Assembly (NCBI RefSeq): GCF_003703975.1
Contig: NZ_QTJY01000016.1
Coordinates: 78,868-142,867, forward strand
Reading direction: 5' to 3'
From: Larkinella soli
GTDB lineage: Bacteria; Bacteroidota; Bacteroidia; Cytophagales; Spirosomataceae
Length of the DNA: 64,000 bases
Shown: in pieces, positions 43,136-51,908 of the stretch
Layout: every line of letters starts with the position of its first letter
Numbering within the stretch: the first letter of the stretch is position 1
Notes under the pieces: generated by a model
Seen by the model: only the letters and a program-made list of their open reading frames with translations
The model's database searches: none
What the model was told of the DNA's origin: nothing
Made by a program: the position numbers and the translations under genes

Positions 43136-44689
43136 ATGCGGAGGTTTTTTATCGGATTGGCCGGGGTGCTGGCGGGACTGCTCCTGCTCCTGGCCGGCAT
43201 CGGCTACCATAACAGCCGGGACCGGCATCCCGGGTATTCCCTCGATCTGGATTTGCGGCCTCCTCCGCAGGCCGGGATGCTGAAGGCCGGGTTTGCCGCC
43301 GTGAAAATCACCCCCTTCCTGCCGGACCGCTGGAGAGACCAAAACCATAATTCCGCCTACGACCCCGACGAGGGCGACCGCTATACCGACGGCAACGGCA
43401 ATGGCCGGTTCGATGCGTTCTGGATGGCGGGTTTCGGGCAGAAGCGGGCCGCTTCCGGCGTGCACGACGACCTCTGGGCTCGCGCGATGGTGCTCGACGA
43501 CGGCCGCACGCGGCTGGCTTTCGTCGCTGTCGATCTGCTGGGGTTCATGCATAAAAACGTGCTGAATGTCCGGAAGGCGCTGCCGGCGGCTGCGGGCATC
43601 GATTACGCCGTTATTTCCAGCACCCACACCCACGAAGCGCCCGATTTCATCGGGATGTGGGGCGGCAGCTTCCTGAAAAGCGGAGTCGATCCGGCCTATG
43701 AGCAATTTGTGGAGCAGCAGGTGGTTCGGGCCATTCTGGAAGCCGCCGGGAAGTGCCGCCCGGCCCGGCTCCGGTTCGCGCAGGACCTGACCGGAGCCGA
43801 CACGCTGGTGGCGGATACGCGCAAACCCATCGTGAAAGACCCGGGGCTGTATGTCATGCAGGCGCTGGATGCGGAGAGAGACAGTACGCTCGGGATGCTG
43901 GTCGTCTGGGGCAACCACCCGGAAACCCTCTGGAGCAAAAACACGCTGCTGACTTCGGATTTTCCGCATTATGTGCGTCACTACCTTGAAAACGGCATTC
44001 AACAGGCCGACACGGCCCTTCTGAAAGGCTTAGGCGGAACGGTGGTCTACGCCACCGGGGCCATCGGCGGATTGATGACGACCTCTCCCAAAGTAACGGT
44101 CCACGACCCGGTTTCCGGGGAATGCTATACCGAACCGACATTCGAAAAGGCCGACGCGCAGGGGAAGCAACTTGCCCTGCTGATCGGACGGGCGCTGGAA
44201 CGGGATACCGCCCTCGCCCCACAAACCGGAATCCGGCTCCGCGCCCGAACCGTCGAACTGCCCCTGACCAATCCCCTGTTCCGGCTGGGCGTGGCGGCCG
44301 GGGTGCTGGATGCCGGGTACAGCCGCTGGGGGTATTTTCGGACCGAAGTGGCCGCCATCCGGATCGCGGACGCCACCTTTCTTTGCGTGCCGGGCGAAAT
44401 CTATCCCGAGATCGTGAACGGGGGCATCCGGAACCCGGCGGACGCCGACTTCCGGATGCGGCCGTATGAAACCCCGCCCCTCCGCAGCCTGATGCGGGGC
44501 CGTTACAAGTTCGTGATCGGTCTGGCGAACGACGAACTGGGGTACATCATACCGAAAAGCGAATGGGATACCGAAAAGCCCTACGGGTATGGAGCCGACA
44601 GCCGGCCTTACGGCGAAATCAACTCGGTCGGGCCGGACACCGCCCCGGTCCTGTACCGGGCCATGACCGACCTGCTGCACGACTTCTGA
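43136..44689 (+). CDS. Neutral/alkaline ceramidase-like N-terminal domain protein
   Basis: A 517-residue protein with an N-terminal membrane or signal segment (about 5-22) and the neutral/alkaline non-lysosomal ceramidase N-terminal fold: AGFAAVKITPF (about 46-56), LAFVAVDLLGF (about 123-133), ISSTHTHEAPDFIGMWG (about 161-177) with probable metal-binding histidines, and WGNHPETL (about 261). The C-terminal immunoglobulin-like domain of full ceramidases is absent, so the substrate could be a ceramide-like amide or something else. It follows the nucleosidase gene by 6 bp, though a functional link is not evident. Confidence 0.83.
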   Translation: MRRFFIGLAGVLAGLLLLLAGIGYHNSRDRHPGYSLDLDLRPPPQAGMLKAGFAAVKITPFLPDRWRDQNHNSAYDPDEGDRYTDGNGNGRFDAFWMAGFGQKRAASGVHDDLWARAMVLDDGRTRLAFVAVDLLGFMHKNVLNVRKALPAAAGIDYAVISSTHTHEAPDFIGMWGGSFLKSGVDPAYEQFVEQQVVRAILEAAGKCRPARLRFAQDLTGADTLVADTRKPIVKDPGLYVMQALDAERDSTLGMLVVWGNHPETLWSKNTLLTSDFPHYVRHYLENGIQQADTALLKGLGGTVVYATGAIGGLMTTSPKVTVHDPVSGECYTEPTFEKADAQGKQLALLIGRALERDTALAPQTGIRLRARTVELPLTNPLFRLGVAAGVLDAGYSRWGYFRTEVAAIRIADATFLCVPGEIYPEIVNGGIRNPADADFRMRPYETPPLRSLMRGRYKFVIGLANDELGYIIPKSEWDTEKPYGYGADSRPYGEINSVGPDTAPVLYRAMTDLLHDF

Positions 44690-44704
44690 TCGGCAAAGCC
44701 GCTT

Positions 44705-45352
44705 CTATTTTCCGGCAAAAGGCCAGCAGCCGACCGAAACGGAAAAGCCGGTCGAGGTGGGTTTGGTATCGTAAACTTTAAAGTTGGGATAGGCGCTCAG
44801 CCCGTAATGATACCGGACATCCACGAAGGCGGGAATGCCGGCCACCGGAAATTCAAGGCCCCCGCCCGCCCAGAGGCCCGTGTCGATCCGTCGTTCGAAA
44901 ATCAGCTTATCGTTCACATCCGGAGCATTTTTACTGATGACTTTCAGGCGCCCTCCCACCACATAGCCGACGCTGGGTCCTAACAGGCCAAAAACCGCCA
45001 GCCGGCTGCTCAATTCCTTCCGATACGTCACCAGAACCGGAAGTTCAATTACTTCATGCCGCTGAACCAGGTGCCCGGTCTCGCTGGACACGCCATTGGC
45101 ATTGACAATTTTTATCCGGGTTTTCCATCCCTTCTGCACAAAGGTCGGTTCGGCCCGAAGCCCCCAGCGATCCGATAACGGTAACTGGAACGGAATGGCC
45201 ACCAGCCCGCCCGGTGCCAGTTGACGGCCCGTATACAGCTTCTCATTCAGAACCGTCGACCAGTGAACGCCGACACGGATGCCGACCCGGACCTGGGAAA
45301 ATGCGGAAAGAGAAAAAAGAATAAAAAGGATCAGGAAGCAGAGATTTTTCAT
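44705..45352 (-). CDS. PorT-like outer-membrane beta-barrel protein
   Basis: A 215-residue protein with a signal peptide ending AFSQV and then alternating beta-strands typical of the small outer-membrane barrel family (RVGIRVGVHWSTV, RAEPTFVQKGWKT, LPVLVTYRK, GLWAGGGLEF, VDVRYHYGL, STGFSVSVG). An 8- to 10-strand barrel of the OmpX/PorT_2 sort is likely. The function is unknown. It converges with the ceramidase-like gene, 15 bp apart, and is divergent from topoisomerase IB. Confidence 0.82.
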   Translation of the reverse strand: MKNLCFLILFILFSLSAFSQVRVGIRVGVHWSTVLNEKLYTGRQLAPGGLVAIPFQLPLSDRWGLRAEPTFVQKGWKTRIKIVNANGVSSETGHLVQRHEVIELPVLVTYRKELSSRLAVFGLLGPSVGYVVGGRLKVISKNAPDVNDKLIFERRIDTGLWAGGGLEFPVAGIPAFVDVRYHYGLSAYPNFKVYDTKPTSTGFSVSVGCWPFAGK

Positions 45353-45506
45353 ACGTCGAAGTTATCATGTTGTCCGGTTAACGCCTGTAGGCCTTCGGTT
45401 GATACATTCGAAAAAAAGTATTTATCGTAGGCGGCCGGGCCGGTATCGAATGGATTTAAACCGGCACCCGGTTTGCCGGGTTATATCGGTATACGGTCTT
45501 CCCTTT

Positions 45507-46577
45507 ATGGAACTTGATTTATTGGAATTAGCCCAGGACCCGGTCAAAGCCGCCAAAGCGGTCAAACTGGTTTACGTGAATGACTCCATGCCCGGTATTT
45601 CGCGCCGGCTTGAAGCGGATCATTTTGTTTATTTGGATGCCAAAGGGAATCCGGTCGACGACGAAGAAACGCTCGACCGCATCCGGAAAATGGCTCTGCC
45701 TCCGGCCTGGGAGCGGGTCTGGATCTGCGCCAAAGCCAACGGCCACCTCCAGGCGACCGGCGTCGATACGAAAGGCCGGAAACAATACCGCTATCATACC
45801 CGCTGGAACGAAATTCGCAGCGAAACCAAGTTTTTCCGCGTGATCTCGTTCGGTGAGCAGCTTCCCAAACTCCGCGCCCGCATCGAGCAGGATCTGAAAC
45901 TCCGCGAACTGAGCCGGGAGAAGGTGATTGCCATCGCCCTCAGCGTCATGGAACAGACCCTGATCCGCATCGGGAATGCCGCCTACGAGAAAGAATACGG
46001 TCACTACGGTCTGACGACGCTGAAAGACCGGCACGTTGCCGTCGACACCACCGGTCTGCGGTTCCGGTTCAAAGGTAAGAAAGGCGTGTATCACGACATC
46101 GACCTCCGCGACCGCCGACTGGCCCGGCTGGTGAAAGCCTGCCGCGACATTCCGGGCAAGGAGCTGTTTCAGTATTACGACGTCAACGGCGAACACCGCG
46201 GCATCGATTCCGGCATGGTCAACGACTACCTCCGCGAAGCCACCGGCGAAGAGTTTTCGGCCAAGGACTTCCGGACCTGGGCCGGCACCGTCAACGCGCT
46301 GCGGATGCTGGCCGAACTGGAACCCTGTACGACGGAAAAGGAAGCCAAAAAGAACATCAACACGGTGCTGGAGCAGGTGGCCCACAAGCTGGGCAATACC
46401 CGCACCGTCAGCCGCAAATATTACGTCCACCCCCAGGTGCTGGAAGCCTATGAATGCCAGGACCTGAACCCGTACTTCAAACGTCGCAACCAGTTCCGGC
46501 AAACGTCCCGCTACGGCCTCGACCCTACGGAGAAGCTGCTGCTCCGTTTTCTTAAGGATCAGGTCAAAAGTCTGTAG
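45507..46577 (+). CDS. DNA topoisomerase IB (poxvirus-like)
   Basis: A type IB topoisomerase that relaxes supercoils through a 3'-phosphotyrosine intermediate. 356 residues. The N-terminal domain motif VNDSMPGISRR..DHFVYLDAKG, then the ALPPAWERVWIC segment, and the catalytic domain with GNTRTVSRKYYVHP (probable nucleophile Tyr306) match bacterial homologues of the vaccinia enzyme. The start is set at the ATG 45507; an in-frame ATG at 45450 would add residues encoded across a 7-bp hairpin (45458-45474) and is less like the family. It is convergent with the DUF421 gene, 5 bp apart. Confidence 0.92.
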   Translation: MELDLLELAQDPVKAAKAVKLVYVNDSMPGISRRLEADHFVYLDAKGNPVDDEETLDRIRKMALPPAWERVWICAKANGHLQATGVDTKGRKQYRYHTRWNEIRSETKFFRVISFGEQLPKLRARIEQDLKLRELSREKVIAIALSVMEQTLIRIGNAAYEKEYGHYGLTTLKDRHVAVDTTGLRFRFKGKKGVYHDIDLRDRRLARLVKACRDIPGKELFQYYDVNGEHRGIDSGMVNDYLREATGEEFSAKDFRTWAGTVNALRMLAELEPCTTEKEAKKNINTVLEQVAHKLGNTRTVSRKYYVHPQVLEAYECQDLNPYFKRRNQFRQTSRYGLDPTEKLLLRFLKDQVKSL

Positions 46578-46582
46578 CGGGA

Positions 46583-47281
46583 CTACCCGTCGGCCGCTTT
46601 CACCCAGAGGTGATGATCGCACTCCCGGCAGGGGGTTGCCCTGTCGGCTTCGAGATCCGTAACCTTGCCGCATTTAGCGCAGGCATACCGGCCCGGTTCG
46701 GTGACGGTTTCGGTGGCCGCATCCAGTTGCCGGGGAAAAATGGGCAGGCCCGGACGGACTCCGTTTGGCTCATACCGGAAGACGCTCACCTCCCCGCTGG
46801 GTTCCAGGATTGCGGTTTTGACCTGCCCGAGCTGGGAAATGCCGGCCAGCCGGAGTTCGGAGAACAGCTCGTCCAGCCCCAGGTCCTCGTCGTCGAAGTT
46901 CTGGACCAGAATACACCCGTCTTCGATCACGTACACCGGCTTTCCTGCCAGAGCCTCCCGGACGGCTTTGTTCTTGTCGCTCAGCCGGGTAGCGATCTTG
47001 TAGCAGGTCATGACCACGACGAAAACCACCAGGGCCGAGGTAAGCGGCACGTCGTGGTAAAACATGGGGTCACCGGCCGCCGAGCCGAGGCCGATCACCA
47101 GCACCAGCTCAAAAACCGACAACTGCTTGACCTCCCGCTTGGCCGAGATTTTCAGGGCGAATAAAATGATCAGAAACATGACCACCGTCCGCAGAGCCAC
47201 CTCGCCCAGGTAAATCCACGGGAAGTCATGAATGAGAATGCGCTGCCAGTCAAAAGCCCTGACCGGCTCCTGTTCGTTCAT
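46583..47281 (-). CDS. DUF421 membrane protein with C-terminal zinc-ribbon-like tail
   Basis: A 232-residue protein of the YetF/DUF421 family: three membrane helices (about 24-45, 57-72, 80-97) and the conserved cytoplasmic domain with KPVYVIEDGCILVQN and ELFSELRLAGISQLGQVKTAILEPSG (fragment about 114-170). The family's role is unclear. Unusually, the C-terminus adds a CxxC-N13-CxxC tail (Cys201, 204, 218, 221) that could bind zinc. It lies about 42 bp after the TolC stop on the same strand. Confidence 0.88.
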   Translation of the reverse strand: MNEQEPVRAFDWQRILIHDFPWIYLGEVALRTVVMFLIILFALKISAKREVKQLSVFELVLVIGLGSAAGDPMFYHDVPLTSALVVFVVVMTCYKIATRLSDKNKAVREALAGKPVYVIEDGCILVQNFDDEDLGLDELFSELRLAGISQLGQVKTAILEPSGEVSVFRYEPNGVRPGLPIFPRQLDAATETVTEPGRYACAKCGKVTDLEADRATPCRECDHHLWVKAADG

Positions 47282-47323
47282 TTTGAATGAATGGGTTTCA
47301 ACTGGAATTCAACCGCCAAACTC

Positions 47324-48697
47324 CTATTTTGTTTCCTGGAGGATCTGGCTGCTCAGTCGAAGGAGTTCGATTTCGGCGATTTTGGCGTTGAATTCAGCGT
47401 TGATCAGGCGGGTTTCGGCCGCCACCGCGTTGCGCTGGACGTCGCGGAATTCGACGGCCGTGGAGTTCCCGACCCGATACCGGTCAAAGGCGATTTCGAC
47501 GTTCTGGTTGGCGATCCGGAAGTTTTCCAGTTCCAGATTGACCAGCGTCAGGCTGTTCTGATACTGGGCAAAGGTCTGTTCCAGGGCCTGCTGGAGCTGA
47601 AGCCGCTGATCCGCTTCCTGATATTCCGTGATCAGGGCGGAGGTCTGGGCGTTGGCGATCAGCCGGCGCTGGTTGAAGCCCGTAAAGATGGGAATGGTGG
47701 CCTGAAACCCGTAGGTCAGAGCGTCGTTGCGGGCGGTCCTTACCCCGAACCCGCCCTGGTTGTTGATGGCCGTGAAGTTGTAACCGCCGGTCAGGTTGAT
47801 GGTCGGCAGGCGGCCCGCCCGCGCAATCCGCACGTTCAGGTTGGCGACCCGCCGGTTCAGGGCCGCCGTTGCCAGCAGGGGGTTATTGCCGGCCATCGCC
47901 TGCCGGAGCTGGTCGATGGACAGGTCGTTGCGGACGATGATGGTGTCACGGACGGCAAACTCGGTGGCCGGGTCGCGGGCCAGCAGCGTGTTCAGGAAGA
48001 TCTTGGCGGTCCGGACGTTCTGCTGCTGGGTGACCATCGCCGAACTGTCGGTGTTGTAGTCGACCTGAGCGCTCAGGAAATCGACGCGGGAGCGCGTCCC
48101 CACCTCGAAGTTGGCCCGGGCCAGGTCGAGCCGGTCGCGGGAAATGTCCAGCGCCTGCCGGAGCGAAACCAGCTGCTGAATCTGCCGGATGACGTCGTAG
48201 TACGCAGTGCTGACGTCGGCTACCGTGCCCTCGATGTTGGCGCGGGTGGTTACCTCCCCGATCCTCACCAGTTCGCTCAGCCGCTCGTAAGTGATCAGGT
48301 TGGCGAACCCGTTGAAAATCGTCCAGTTCAGGTTGACGCCGACCTGCGTGTTGCGGTTCAGAAGGCCGTACTGATTCTGCGGGGGCCGCAGGTTGTCGAT
48401 AAAGTCCTGACGGATATTCTGGAGGGAATTGTTATTATTCAGGTTCCCGGTCAGGAACGGGAAGAAACCGGCCACGGCGGTACCGTAATCATTTCGGGCG
48501 ATCTCCTGCTGCGAACGGGCAATGCGGATCTGATAGCTGCTTTCCAGCGCCGTCGAAACGGCCTGCTGAAGGGTCAGCGGCTCCCCCTGCTGAACGACCA
48601 CCGAACTGCGCCGAATGCGCTGGATAGGTTGAGGGGCAGGCTGGGCGAAGGCGAAGGATATTGAAAAGAAAAGGGCCAGACTTAGTAATAAGCGCAT
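47324..48697 (-). CDS. TolC family outer-membrane channel
   Basis: The outer-membrane component of tripartite efflux or type I secretion. The signal peptide ends SFAQP. Two TolC repeats of long helices and strands follow (LTLQQAVSTALESSYQIRIA near the start; NPLLATAALNRRVANLNVRIARAG, fragment near 260-285). 457 residues is typical. No matching membrane fusion protein or pump is adjacent, so the partner must be elsewhere. The promoter box is about 29 bp upstream of the ATG. DUF421 follows on the same strand. Confidence 0.92.
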   Translation of the reverse strand: MRLLLSLALFFSISFAFAQPAPQPIQRIRRSSVVVQQGEPLTLQQAVSTALESSYQIRIARSQQEIARNDYGTAVAGFFPFLTGNLNNNNSLQNIRQDFIDNLRPPQNQYGLLNRNTQVGVNLNWTIFNGFANLITYERLSELVRIGEVTTRANIEGTVADVSTAYYDVIRQIQQLVSLRQALDISRDRLDLARANFEVGTRSRVDFLSAQVDYNTDSSAMVTQQQNVRTAKIFLNTLLARDPATEFAVRDTIIVRNDLSIDQLRQAMAGNNPLLATAALNRRVANLNVRIARAGRLPTINLTGGYNFTAINNQGGFGVRTARNDALTYGFQATIPIFTGFNQRRLIANAQTSALITEYQEADQRLQLQQALEQTFAQYQNSLTLVNLELENFRIANQNVEIAFDRYRVGNSTAVEFRDVQRNAVAAETRLINAEFNAKIAEIELLRLSSQILQETK

Positions 48698-48726
48698 TCT
48701 GCTGTTATTTTTAAGGTACTAACTTT

Positions 48727-48734
48727 CAAAATTA
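48727..48734 (-). promoter_or_regulatory. Candidate -7 box for tolC-like gene
   Basis: On the minus strand it reads TAATTTTG, 29 bp before the start codon. The same box occurs upstream of gldK, porP and susC. No TTG at the -33 position. Confidence 0.42.
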
Positions 48735-48791
48735 GAAGATATTCCTGCATTCTACGTATCCTTTCAGGATATTGGCGACCGAATTCGAAAC

Positions 48792-50423
48792 ATGATAAAC
48801 CGCTACATCTTCCCCTGCCTGATCGCTCTGGCGACGGCGGGCTGCACGACGAAAAAGAAAGCAGATCTGATTGTGCACAATGCCCTCGTCTATACGGCGG
48901 ACTCCGTATTTTCAACGAAACAGGCTTTTGCGGTTAGAGATGGCAGATTCGTGGCCGTCGGCTCGTCGGAAGAGATTCTGGATCGGTTTACGGCCGACTC
49001 GGTGGCCGACCTGGCCGGGAAGCCGGTTTATCCGGGCTTTTACGACCCTCACGCCCATTTTCTTGGTCTCGGTCAGGTGCTGTATCAGGCGGATCTGGTC
49101 GGGACCGACTCGTTCGAAGACGTCTTAAATCGGCTGAAAAGCTACAAAAAAAATCATCGGGAAGCAATGTGGCTTATCGGCCGGGGCTGGGACCAGAACG
49201 ACTGGCCCGACCAACGCTTCCCGACCAGGGAAAGACTCGACGCCGAATTTCCTACTATTCCGGTAGCCCTGACGCGCGTCGACGGCCATGCCATGCTGGT
49301 CAATTCGAAAGTGCTTCAGCTCGCCGGCATTACGGCCCAAACCCGCGTTCCGGGCGGAGAAGTGATGCTGGAGAACGGCCGGCCGACGGGCGTCCTCATC
49401 GACAACGCCATGGGCCTGGTCCGCCGACTGATCCCGCAGCCTGATGCGAAGGAAAAGGAAATGATGCTGCTGGCCGCCCAGAAAGCCTGCGTGGCGCTCG
49501 GCCTCACCACCGTCTCCGACGCCGGCCTGGACCGGGCCGACATCGAACTGGTCGACCGGCTCCAGAAGGAAGGAAAGCTGAAGATCCGGAATTACGCCAT
49601 GATCCGGCTCGGCGAACCCAATCTGGACTATTACCTGAAACGCGGCCCCTACCAGACGGACCGCCTGACGGTTCGTTCCTTCAAGATTTACGCCGACGGG
49701 GCGCTGGGTTCACGGGGAGCGGCTTTGAGGCAGCCGTACTCCGACCGGCCCGGCGCCTACGGGCTGATGCAGCTCGAACCCCGTGAACTGGAACGGGTGC
49801 TGACTCTGATTGCCGATAGTGATTTTCAGGCCAACACCCACTGCATCGGCGACTCGGCCAACCACCTGATCCTGGAATTATATGGAAAGCTATTAAAAGG
49901 GAAGAACGACCGGCGCTGGCGGATTGAACACGCCCAGGTGGTGTCGCCGGAGGATTTTGAGCAATTCCGCCGGTTTTCGGTCCTTCCGTCCGTACAGCCG
50001 ACCCACGCGACATCCGACATGTACTGGGCCGCCGATCGGCTCGGGCCGAGCCGGGTGAAGGGCGCCTACGCTTTCCGGCAGCTGATGGAGCAGAACGGCC
50101 GGATTGCCTTCGGCAGCGATTTTCCGGTGGAAGCCGTCAACCCGCTCTTCGGTTTTCACGCGGCCGTGGCCCGGGTCGATGCCCGGAACCGGCCGGCCGG
50201 CGGCTACCAGACGGAAAATGCCCTCGACCGCCCCTCCGCGCTCAGGGCCATGACCTGCTGGGCCGCCTTCGCCAACTTCGAAGACCGGCTGCGGGGAAGT
50301 ATTTCCTCCGGAAGGCAGGCCGATTTCGTCGTTCTGGAACAGGACATCATGAAAATACCGGCGGAGCAGTTGCGAAACGTGAAGGTGCGGCAGACCTGGA
50401 TTGGAGGAGAAAAAGTATTTTGA
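48792..50423 (+). CDS. YtcJ-like amidohydrolase lipoprotein
   Basis: A 543-residue metal-dependent hydrolase of the amidohydrolase-3 (YtcJ / N-substituted formamide deformylase) group. A lipoprotein signal is present (LATAGCT, Cys17), so it is membrane-anchored in the envelope. Metal-site motifs: GFYDPHAHF (about 77-85), VDGHAMLVN (about 161), FKIYADGALGSRG (carbamylated-Lys region, about 297-309), NTHCIGDSA (about 350) and the late FGSDFPVEAVNP (about 438). The substrate is unknown. Divergent from the TolC gene. Confidence 0.9.
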   Translation: MINRYIFPCLIALATAGCTTKKKADLIVHNALVYTADSVFSTKQAFAVRDGRFVAVGSSEEILDRFTADSVADLAGKPVYPGFYDPHAHFLGLGQVLYQADLVGTDSFEDVLNRLKSYKKNHREAMWLIGRGWDQNDWPDQRFPTRERLDAEFPTIPVALTRVDGHAMLVNSKVLQLAGITAQTRVPGGEVMLENGRPTGVLIDNAMGLVRRLIPQPDAKEKEMMLLAAQKACVALGLTTVSDAGLDRADIELVDRLQKEGKLKIRNYAMIRLGEPNLDYYLKRGPYQTDRLTVRSFKIYADGALGSRGAALRQPYSDRPGAYGLMQLEPRELERVLTLIADSDFQANTHCIGDSANHLILELYGKLLKGKNDRRWRIEHAQVVSPEDFEQFRRFSVLPSVQPTHATSDMYWAADRLGPSRVKGAYAFRQLMEQNGRIAFGSDFPVEAVNPLFGFHAAVARVDARNRPAGGYQTENALDRPSALRAMTCWAAFANFEDRLRGSISSGRQADFVVLEQDIMKIPAEQLRNVKVRQTWIGGEKVF

Positions 50424-50444
50424 CATTCGCTCCCCAAACCCCGA

Positions 50445-50537
50445 TATTCAATCGCATCGGCGAACCGTCGCATCGGCGAACCGTCGCATCGGCGAACCGT
50501 CATTCAACAATTCAATCATTCAACAATTCAACAATTC
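50445..50537 (+). repeat. Intergenic repeat: 16-bp tandem plus ATTCAA-rich tract
   Basis: Three perfect 16-bp copies of CGCATCGGCGAACCGT (50453-50468, 50469-50484, 50485-50500), then an ATTCAA-rich tract of CATTCAACAATTCAA-type units to 50537, only 5 bp before the K+ channel start codon. A related copy is at 63179-63239. Confidence 0.85.
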
Positions 50538-50541
50538 CCCA

Positions 50542-51369
50542 ATGACCCCGACCCTCCGTACTCCTTCCCAGTTCAACCAACTCCGGCGAAATGTGTATCG
50601 GGTACTGGAAACCGCTTCCGGCAGCCGAAGGGGAATCAGTCTGATTTTCAACGTCTTGCTGAGCACGATCATCGCGTTGAATGCGCTCGCCATCATCCTG
50701 CACACCGTCCCGTCGCTGAACGCCCGGTTTCCGCGTCTGTTTATCGAATTTGAATTATTCTCGGTGCTTTTCTTCACCATCGAGTATCTGCTTCGGGTCT
50801 GGGTCTGCGTCGAAAACGAAAAATACGGCCATCCGGTCTGGGGACGGCTTCGCTATATGGTTTCGACCGGCGCCCTGATTCACCTGCTGTCCATTCTGCC
50901 GTTCTATTTTACCTTGTTCCATACCGATCTGGCCCTGATCCGGATTCTGCGGCTGTTCCGGATCTTCCGGTTGTTCCGGATTACCCGGTATTCGCACGCC
51001 TTCCGGGTCATGCAGGAGGTGGTGGCAGACAAGAAGGAGGAACTGCTGCTGAGTCTGGCCTTTCTGGTATTCATGCTCATCATCATCTCCAGCGTCATGT
51101 ATTACCTGGAGCATCCGACCCAGCCCGACAAATTTTCGAGCATTCCGGCGACGCTTTGGTGGGGCATCAACGCCATGGCGACGGTCGGCTACGGAGACAT
51201 TCATCCGGTGACTCCCCTGGGCAAGATGCTGGCCGGCCTGACCGCCGTCCTCGGCATCGGCTCCTTCGCCCTGCCGACCGGTATTCTGGCATCCGGTTTT
51301 GCCGAACACATCCGCAGCCACAAAGCGCACAAAAAGAACCACTGCCCCTACTGCGGCCGCGACTTCTGA
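50542..51369 (+). CDS. Voltage-gated-type potassium channel
   Basis: A six-helix ion channel of 275 residues. A charged S4 segment is clear (LALIRILRLFRIFRLFRITR, Arg at every third position, about 130-150). The pore loop has the K+ selectivity filter TVGYGD (about 215-220), then S6, and a short tail ends HCPYCGRDF with one CxxC pair. It resembles bacterial KvAP-like channels and would conduct K+ in the inner membrane. The start is set at the ATG 50542, right after the repeat; the frame is open into the repeat upstream, but that sequence is repeat-encoded and not channel-like. Confidence 0.92.
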   Translation: MTPTLRTPSQFNQLRRNVYRVLETASGSRRGISLIFNVLLSTIIALNALAIILHTVPSLNARFPRLFIEFELFSVLFFTIEYLLRVWVCVENEKYGHPVWGRLRYMVSTGALIHLLSILPFYFTLFHTDLALIRILRLFRIFRLFRITRYSHAFRVMQEVVADKKEELLLSLAFLVFMLIIISSVMYYLEHPTQPDKFSSIPATLWWGINAMATVGYGDIHPVTPLGKMLAGLTAVLGIGSFALPTGILASGFAEHIRSHKAHKKNHCPYCGRDF

Positions 51370-51476
51370 CCGGATTCTCAAGCCATTCCGATAAATTGTC
51401 AACCGAAACCGACTACACGATCAAGCCTTCCGGATTCATCTTTACCCGGTCATTCTGAAACCTGACCTTCGATGCG

Positions 51477-51848
51477 ATGAACCCGGAAAATGAAATTCGG
51501 GAGGCCGAGCAGCGGCTGTACCGCGCCCAGCTGGCCGGCGACCCCGACGCGCTCGACCGCCTGATTGCCGACGACCTGCTTTTTGTGGGACCGGAGGGGA
51601 AGCTGTACGGCAAGGCGATGGACCTGGAGGGATACCGCTCCGGCTGGATGAAGATTCGGAGCCTGGAGGCTCAGGAACCCGAAATCCGGCCCCTGCCGCC
51701 TTATCAGGTCGTATCGGTGGTGGTCGATGTGCAGGGTGTTTACGCGGAACAGCCCTTCGGCGGGCGGGTCCGGTATCTGCGGGTCTGGGCCAGCCGCGAC
51801 GGCCGCTGGCAGATCGTCGCCGGCAGTTGTACGCCGGTGCAGGAATGA
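51477..51848 (+). CDS. NTF2-like (DUF4440 type) small protein
   Basis: A 123-residue protein with a cone-shaped NTF2-like fold: an N-terminal helix pair (EAEQRLYRAQLAGDPDALDRLIADDLLFVGPEG, seen near 6-38) and later beta-strands (VVSVVVDVQGVY, RYLRVWASRDGRWQIVAG). The family includes polyketide-cyclase-like and other small enzymes or binding proteins; no catalytic residues can be assigned. A single gene after the K+ channel, 107 bp downstream, convergent with the esterase gene. Confidence 0.8.
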   Translation: MNPENEIREAEQRLYRAQLAGDPDALDRLIADDLLFVGPEGKLYGKAMDLEGYRSGWMKIRSLEAQEPEIRPLPPYQVVSVVVDVQGVYAEQPFGGRVRYLRVWASRDGRWQIVAGSCTPVQE

Positions 51849-51851
51849 AAA

Positions 51852-51887
51852 CGGGGCCGACGCCGGTTTCCCTGACCCTCGGCCCCG
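51852..51887. other. Hairpin between convergent genes
   Basis: A 9-bp stem CGGGGCCGA (51852-51860) with 51879-51887 and an 18-nt loop, between the NTF2-like and esterase gene ends. No T-run, so a terminator role is only possible. Confidence 0.35.
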
Positions 51888-51908
51888 CCGTTCACTCCAT
51901 CCGTTTCG

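Noticed and set aside
45357..45364. TAACTTCG on the minus strand as a promoter for the outer-membrane barrel gene
   Set aside because: It would place the transcription start on the start codon and has no -33 TTG.
50453..50500. Three regular 16-bp repeats considered as a mini CRISPR
   Set aside because: Units are directly adjacent with no spacers, and no cas genes are nearby.
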